The notes under the pieces are model-generated. The model was not told where the DNA came from. It searched no databases and saw only the letters and a list, made by a program, of their open reading frames with translations. This document shows, piece after piece, positions 6,068-9,556 of a stretch of 9,556 nucleotides of DNA (within the stretch, counting starts at the first letter, position 1; each line of letters opens with the position of its first letter). The position numbers and the translations under genes were made by a program. Source of the stretch: Spirochaetia bacterium (GTDB lineage: Bacteria; Spirochaetota; Spirochaetia; PWKH01); assembly GCA_021736505.1 (NCBI GenBank), contig JAIPFU010000057.1, forward strand, positions 1-9,556, written 5' to 3'.

Positions 6068-7090
6068 ATGAGAAAGAAGATGCTTTTAGCCATGGTAATC
6101 GTTGCCATGGTCGGTTCCAGCATGGTATTTGCAGCTGGAGAACAGGAAACAGCAAAAGAAGACGAACCTCTCCGCCTGGTACTGCTGGTGAAGAGTCTTG
6201 GTAATGGATTTTTTGAAGCTGTTGCAGATGGTGGAGAAGAAGCCGCAGAAGAGCTTGGAAATGTAGAATCAATTTATCAGGGTCCCTCATCATCAACAGC
6301 TGAAGGTCAGATTGAGATTATTGAAACACTGATTGCCCAGAGAGTTGACGGTATTGCAATTTCTGCCAATGACAGAGATGCACTGATTCCTGTAACGAAA
6401 AAAGCAATGAATGCCGGAATAGAGGTTATTTCATTTGACTCAGGAATATCTCCCGGAGGCAGAACCGTAGACTTGGCTCCTTCTGATGAACAGCTCATTG
6501 GTGAACAGCAGGTTCAACTGATAGCAGAAATGATTGACTACAAAGGGAAAGTCGGTATCGTATCCGCAACATCTCAGGCTACTAACCAGAATGCATGGAT
6601 TGATTGGATGAAGAAAGAGATACAGAAACCAGAATACAGTGACATGGAAATTGTAGATGTTGTATATGGTGATGATGCTTCCGATAAGAGCTATCGCGAG
6701 GCAGTTGGTCTCATGCAGAAATATCCTGATCTTGCTGGTATTATTTCTCCCACAACCATTGGTATCCTGGCTTCAGCTAAGGCTATCGAAGATGAAGGGA
6801 AAAAGGGTGAAGTTGAGCTTACAGGACTCGGTCTGCCTTCAGAAATGAAACAGTATGTAGAAAACGGCACTTGTGGACAGATGGCTCTGTGGAATCCCGT
6901 AGATCTCGGATACACATCTACTTTTATTCTGGAAGCTTTAGTAACTGATAAGGTTGAAGGAAATCCCGGGGATGTTATTGATGCAGGAAGAATGGGAGAA
7001 ATAACCATTGGTGAAGAAGGTGTAACCATTATGGGAACTCCTTTTGTTTTCAATGCTGATAACATTGCTGAATATGCGGAAATGTTTTAG
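6068..7090 (+). CDS. Periplasmic sugar-binding protein of a rhamnose-type ABC transporter (RhaS type)
   Basis: Exported solute-binding protein of 340 residues, family Peripla_BP_4 (ribose/AI-2/rhamnose-binding group). The N-terminus is a signal peptide: MRKK, a hydrophobic core (5-20), then a likely signal peptidase I site after VFA (about residue 22). No lipobox cysteine is present, so it should be periplasmic rather than a lipoprotein. The mature chain shows the alternating two-lobe pattern: VLLVKSLGNGFFEA (38-51), VDGIAISANDRDAL (93-106), GIEVISFDSG (117-126), GKVGIVSATSQATNQN (160-175), GIISPTT (224-230) and WNPVDLGY (275-282). The last of these is a stretch I associate with RhaS-type proteins. 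GGAG (6057-6060) lies 7 bases before the ATG. Rhamnose as ligand rests on family resemblance plus rhaA nearby; a rhamnoside, another 6-deoxysugar or AI-2 (LsrB is a relative) cannot be excluded. This SBP is distinct from the AraC regulator also named RhaS in E. coli. Confidence 0.88.
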   Translation: MRKKMLLAMVIVAMVGSSMVFAAGEQETAKEDEPLRLVLLVKSLGNGFFEAVADGGEEAAEELGNVESIYQGPSSSTAEGQIEIIETLIAQRVDGIAISANDRDALIPVTKKAMNAGIEVISFDSGISPGGRTVDLAPSDEQLIGEQQVQLIAEMIDYKGKVGIVSATSQATNQNAWIDWMKKEIQKPEYSDMEIVDVVYGDDASDKSYREAVGLMQKYPDLAGIISPTTIGILASAKAIEDEGKKGEVELTGLGLPSEMKQYVENGTCGQMALWNPVDLGYTSTFILEALVTDKVEGNPGDVIDAGRMGEITIGEEGVTIMGTPFVFNADNIAEYAEMF

Positions 7091-7137
7091 TTCCATACTT
7101 GATTCCAGCTATTAGAAATGTACAGAATAAGTACATA

Positions 7138-7184
7138 AAGCAGGTTCTGATATGAGCAGCAATATGTGTATCAGGCCTGCTTTT
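7138..7184 (+). terminator. Hairpin with short T-run between binding-protein and ATPase genes
   Basis: AAGCAGG (7138-7144) pairs with CCTGCTT (7176-7182), and after a small internal bulge CTGATA (7147-7152) pairs with TATCAG (7169-7174). This gives 13 pairs around a 16-base loop, followed by TTTT (7181-7184). It is probably a partial terminator or an mRNA 3'-end stabiliser, which would let the binding protein be made in excess over the ATPase and permease, as is common in such operons. Confidence 0.65.
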
Positions 7185-7189
7185 ATTAA

Positions 7190-7209
7190 ATACTATAATT
7201 ATACAGTAT
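7190..7209. promoter_or_regulatory. AT-rich imperfect dyad containing TATAAT
   Basis: A 20-base inverted repeat, ATACTATA...TACAGTAT, pairs at 7 of its 8 outer positions and contains TATAAT (7194-7199). It could be a second promoter for the ATPase and permease genes or an operator, but no -35 hexamer stands at the right distance. High AT content raises the chance of coincidence. Confidence 0.25.
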
Positions 7210-7242
7210 AAATTCATAACAAAGTTCTTAGTCATCGTATAT

Positions 7243-7284
7243 GTAAGCCATTATAGTTTATCAGTAAGCCATTATAGTATATCA
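7243..7284. repeat. Tandem 21-base direct repeat upstream of the ABC ATPase gene
   Basis: Two head-to-tail copies, 7243-7263 and 7264-7284, begin GTAAGCCATTATAGT and end TATCA, differing at a single base (T versus A at unit position 16). A partial GTAA follows at 7285, and GTATAT just before copy 1 echoes the end of copy 2. The period of 21 bases is two helical turns, as expected for paired regulator half-sites on one DNA face. The repeat ends 6 bases before the Shine-Dalgarno of the ATPase, so it could also act in the mRNA leader. Confidence 0.85.
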
Positions 7285-7290
7285 GTAAAA

Positions 7291-7295
7291 AGGAG
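7291..7295 (+). promoter_or_regulatory. Shine-Dalgarno AGGAG that decides a TTG start
   Basis: AGGAG stands 6 bases before TTG at 7302, the ideal distance. The next in-frame ATG is at residue 26, just 12 residues before the Walker A motif, and would remove the first strands of the ATPase fold, so TTG is the start. Confidence 0.85.
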
Positions 7296-7301
7296 AAAGA
7301 G

Positions 7302-8828
7302 TTGTCAGAAACCATTTTGGAAGTACAGCAGCTAAGTAAGTATTTTCCTGGAATTAAAGCACTAGATAGTGTCCATATGACCGTTCGTACAGGAGAGGTT
7401 CATGCCCTTATTGGAGAAAACGGCGCGGGAAAGTCAACTTTAGTGAAAATATTAACAGGTGTTTATTTTCCCAGTTCAGGACAAGTCTTGTACAAAGGTG
7501 AACCCTTATCCTTAAGAAATGCGCTGGACTCTCAGAAGGTTGGAATTGCAGCGATCCATCAGGAAGCTTCCATGTTTCCTGAACTTACTGTGACGGAAAA
7601 TATTTTCATGGGGCACCATCTCACGCATCCCAAATCTGGACGGGTGAATTGGAAACAGATGCACAAGGAGACTAGAAAACTTCTCAAAGACCTGGAACTG
7701 CACATTGATCCAAGTACCTGTATTAAAAATCTCAGTGTTGCTCAAAGACACATGGTTGAGATTGCTAAAGCCCTCTCCCTCGATGCGCAAGTTGTCATCA
7801 TGGATGAGCCTACTTCTGCTCTGTCACTGCGGGAAGTGCAGGACTTGTATAAAATAGTTCGCCAACTTAAGGATAGCGGGAAGGCAGTGATTTTCATATC
7901 CCATAAATTTGATGAGATTTTTGAGATATGCGACTATTTCACTGTCCTCAGAGATGGCCAATACATTGGTGAAGGCAAGGTGAAGGATACCAGCGTCGAT
8001 GAAATTGTAAAGATGATGGTGGGAAGGACCCTCGATCAGATGTATCCGGAGAGGAAGTCAGCGATAGGGAAAGAGGTACTTTCAGTTGAAAACCTTTCGC
8101 AAATAGGCGTTTTCAAGGATGTCTCTTTTCAGCTTCACGAGGGTGAAATCCTCGGCTTTTTCGGCTTGATCGGAGCAGGACGAAGTGAAGTCATGCGAAC
8201 CATCTTCGGCATTGATAAAAAAAGTTCCGGGAGTATATTTCTGGAAGGAAAAAAAATTCATGTCCGCAATCCAATTGATATGATGAAGCATGGAATAGCT
8301 TTAGTTCCAGAGGATCGTCAGGTTCAGGGAGTAATTCTTGAAATGAGCATAACAAAGAATATAACGCTCCCTCAAATTGATGATATTACCAAACTGGGAA
8401 TACTAAACAGTAAAAAAGAAAAAGAAATTACAGAAAAATACGGCGGAATGATGGAAATACGGGCTGCCGGATGGCATGTGGATGCGGAAACGCTATCCGG
8501 GGGTAATCAGCAGAAGGTAGTTCTGGCTAAATGGCTGGCTGCCAATCCGAGAATTCTCATTCTCGACGAACCTACGAAAGGGATTGATGTTGCCACTAAG
8601 GCGGCTGTTCATGATTTTATTTCAGAAATGGCTGCAAAAGGTCTTGCAGTAATCCTTATTTCATCAGAACTTCCGGAAATATTAGGAATGGCAGATAGGA
8701 TTATCGTTATGCATGAAGGATTAGTAACTGAAGAATTCAGCCGAGAAGAGGCGAATTCAGATAATGTGATAAAAGCTGCTACAGGACATCTCACCAAAAA
8801 CGTTGCGGAGGTGCAGCATGAAGCTTAG
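7302..8828 (+). CDS. Sugar ABC transporter ATP-binding protein with two ATPase domains (RbsA/MglA/RhaT type)
   Basis: Cytoplasmic ATPase of 508 residues that powers sugar import with the neighbouring binding protein and permease. Domain 1 has Walker A GENGAGKST (38-46), Q-loop Q87, Walker B VVIMDEP (164-170, E169) and switch H201, but a degenerate signature LSVAQ (144-148). Domain 2 has a degenerate Walker A GLIGAGRS (288-295, R294 in place of lysine), an intact signature LSGGN (398-402), Walker B ILILDEP (418-424) and S in place of the switch histidine (ISSELPE). This asymmetry is usual in this family: the site formed by domain 1 Walker motifs and the domain 2 signature should be the active one. 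The length is typical. Translation starts at TTG with a good Shine-Dalgarno. The end overlaps the permease start by 11 bases, so the two are coupled. Rhamnose specificity comes from context; ribose or galactose members look similar. Confidence 0.93.
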   Translation: MSETILEVQQLSKYFPGIKALDSVHMTVRTGEVHALIGENGAGKSTLVKILTGVYFPSSGQVLYKGEPLSLRNALDSQKVGIAAIHQEASMFPELTVTENIFMGHHLTHPKSGRVNWKQMHKETRKLLKDLELHIDPSTCIKNLSVAQRHMVEIAKALSLDAQVVIMDEPTSALSLREVQDLYKIVRQLKDSGKAVIFISHKFDEIFEICDYFTVLRDGQYIGEGKVKDTSVDEIVKMMVGRTLDQMYPERKSAIGKEVLSVENLSQIGVFKDVSFQLHEGEILGFFGLIGAGRSEVMRTIFGIDKKSSGSIFLEGKKIHVRNPIDMMKHGIALVPEDRQVQGVILEMSITKNITLPQIDDITKLGILNSKKEKEITEKYGGMMEIRAAGWHVDAETLSGGNQQKVVLAKWLAANPRILILDEPTKGIDVATKAAVHDFISEMAAKGLAVILISSELPEILGMADRIIVMHEGLVTEEFSREEANSDNVIKAATGHLTKNVAEVQHEA

Positions 8829-9556
8829 ACTGACCATGGATACCGTAAAACAGGGCCTTGTCCTGCTGAAGCAGAAAAGAGAGGCTAGTTTAACTGTACT
8901 GATAGCACTGCTGCTTTTTGTTGTTACCATGCTTGCACCGGGCTTTATTTCTGGGGAGAATTTACAGAGAATTGTAAATGATACAACTATACTGGTAATG
9001 GTCTCCATCGGACAATTTTTTGTTATCCTCTCAGCGGGTATTGATTTGTCAGTAGGATCGATGATTGCGTTTTCTGGAATGGCTGCTTCCCTGCTGAATC
9101 AGAGCAGTCCGGAACTTCCTGCCTTTCTTGTTTTAGCAGTGGGTGTTGCTATAGGTGCAGCTATGGGGGCAATAAATGGAATGCTGGTGGCATACGGAAA
9201 GATACCGCCAATAATTACGACCCTCGGAACCATGAGTGTGTATCGAGGATTGACATTTGTTCTCAGCCGAGGTCAGTGGGTAACAGCCCATGAGATGACT
9301 GAATCCTATATGAATCTCCCCCATGGCAATTTTCTTGGTTTGAGTAATCTTATTTGGTGGGGAGTGCTTGTCTCCATCCTGCTCTACTATTTCAGCACGT
9401 ATACCAGGAGCGGAAGAGAAGTATTCGCCATTGGCGGAAACAAGACTGCCGCAGCATTCGTCGGTATTAATACAAAAAAGCTTCAGATGAAGATATTCAC
9501 CATCAGCGGGACAGTAAGCGGTCTTGCCGGGGTTATGTGGACCGCCAGGTATGCTG
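8818..9556 (+). CDS. Sugar ABC transporter permease (RbsC/RhaP type), 3'-truncated by the window edge
   Basis: Integral inner-membrane permease of the BPD_transp_2 family; 246 residues are visible of the roughly 320-340 expected, with no stop before the window ends. ATG 8818 has GGAGG (8807-8811) 6 bases upstream and overlaps the ATPase gene by 11 bases. After a basic cytoplasmic start (about 1-24), TM1 spans about 25-45 (LTVLIALLLFVV). Next come the family hallmark GIDLSVGS (74-81) within a further membrane stretch, then INGMLVAYGKIPPIITTLGT, a WWGVLVSILLYYF helix, and the conserved cytoplasmic loop GREVFAIGGNKTAAAFVGI that contacts the ATPase. A second permease is expected beyond the edge if this follows the rhizobial RhaPQ pattern. 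The family is secure; substrate is inferred from neighbours. Confidence 0.93.
   Translation, partial: MKLRLTMDTVKQGLVLLKQKREASLTVLIALLLFVVTMLAPGFISGENLQRIVNDTTILVMVSIGQFFVILSAGIDLSVGSMIAFSGMAASLLNQSSPELPAFLVLAVGVAIGAAMGAINGMLVAYGKIPPIITTLGTMSVYRGLTFVLSRGQWVTAHEMTESYMNLPHGNFLGLSNLIWWGVLVSILLYYFSTYTRSGREVFAIGGNKTAAAFVGINTKKLQMKIFTISGTVSGLAGVMWTARYA

Noticed and set aside
6091..6128. CATGGT repeated three times near the start of the binding-protein gene
   Set aside because: The copies fall in the hydrophobic core of the signal peptide (AMV, AMV, SMV) and follow from its repetitive residues.
7243..7284. The 21-base repeats as a CRISPR array
   Set aside because: The copies are directly adjacent with no spacers, only two exist, and no cas gene is present.
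7302..9556. Reading the ATPase and permease as a ribose (Rbs) transporter
   Set aside because: The families are shared by many sugars, but rhaA and the RhaS-type binding protein in the same locus favour rhamnose; no ribokinase or ribose pyranase gene is present.

Overview
The window is a piece of a bacterial L-rhamnose uptake and catabolism locus. All seven recognisable genes lie on the + strand: the end of L-rhamnose isomerase (rhaA), a stand-alone class II aldolase of the rhamnulose-1-phosphate aldolase type, a YesM/LytS-type sensor histidine kinase, its YesN-type AraC response regulator, a periplasmic sugar-binding protein, a two-domain sugar ABC ATPase, and the start of an RbsC-type permease that runs off the right edge. 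The organism has a periplasm-type exported binding protein, moderate GC, and a mature binding-protein N-terminus (AAGEQE) of a style I associate with free-living Spirochaetota. That assignment is an inference; nothing in the window, such as rRNA, fixes the phylum.

Layout. Positions 3-2341 are a tight catabolic pair (rhaA and aldolase share ATGA), closed by a hairpin with a T-run at 2358-2395. Positions 2449-5878 are the two-component pair, whose genes overlap by 20 bases. Positions 5879-6067 are a 189-base intergenic region rich in structure: a 10-base-periodic A-rich array, a direct repeat at 18-base spacing, a TACAAT candidate -10 and a 12-base palindrome. Positions 6068-7090 encode the binding protein. 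Positions 7091-7301 hold a hairpin with a short T-run, an AT-rich imperfect dyad and two copies of a 21-base repeat that abut the Shine-Dalgarno of the ATPase. Positions 7302-9556 are the ATPase and the partial permease, overlapping by 11 bases.

How they fit together. The binding protein captures rhamnose (or a rhamnoside) outside the membrane, and the ATPase and permease import it. RhaA isomerises rhamnose to rhamnulose. A kinase not seen here would phosphorylate it, and the aldolase would split rhamnulose-1-phosphate into dihydroxyacetone phosphate and L-lactaldehyde. The two-component pair sits between catabolism and transport and is the obvious candidate regulator, replacing the cytoplasmic RhaS/RhaR or DeoR/LacI-type sensors used elsewhere.

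I see no clear new system here. The gene families are ordinary for a sugar locus. What deserves a second look is the non-coding DNA on either side of the binding-protein gene, the lack of the dehydrogenase half normally fused to this aldolase, and the dual external/GAF sensing architecture of the kinase. No gene-free stretch exceeds 300 bases.
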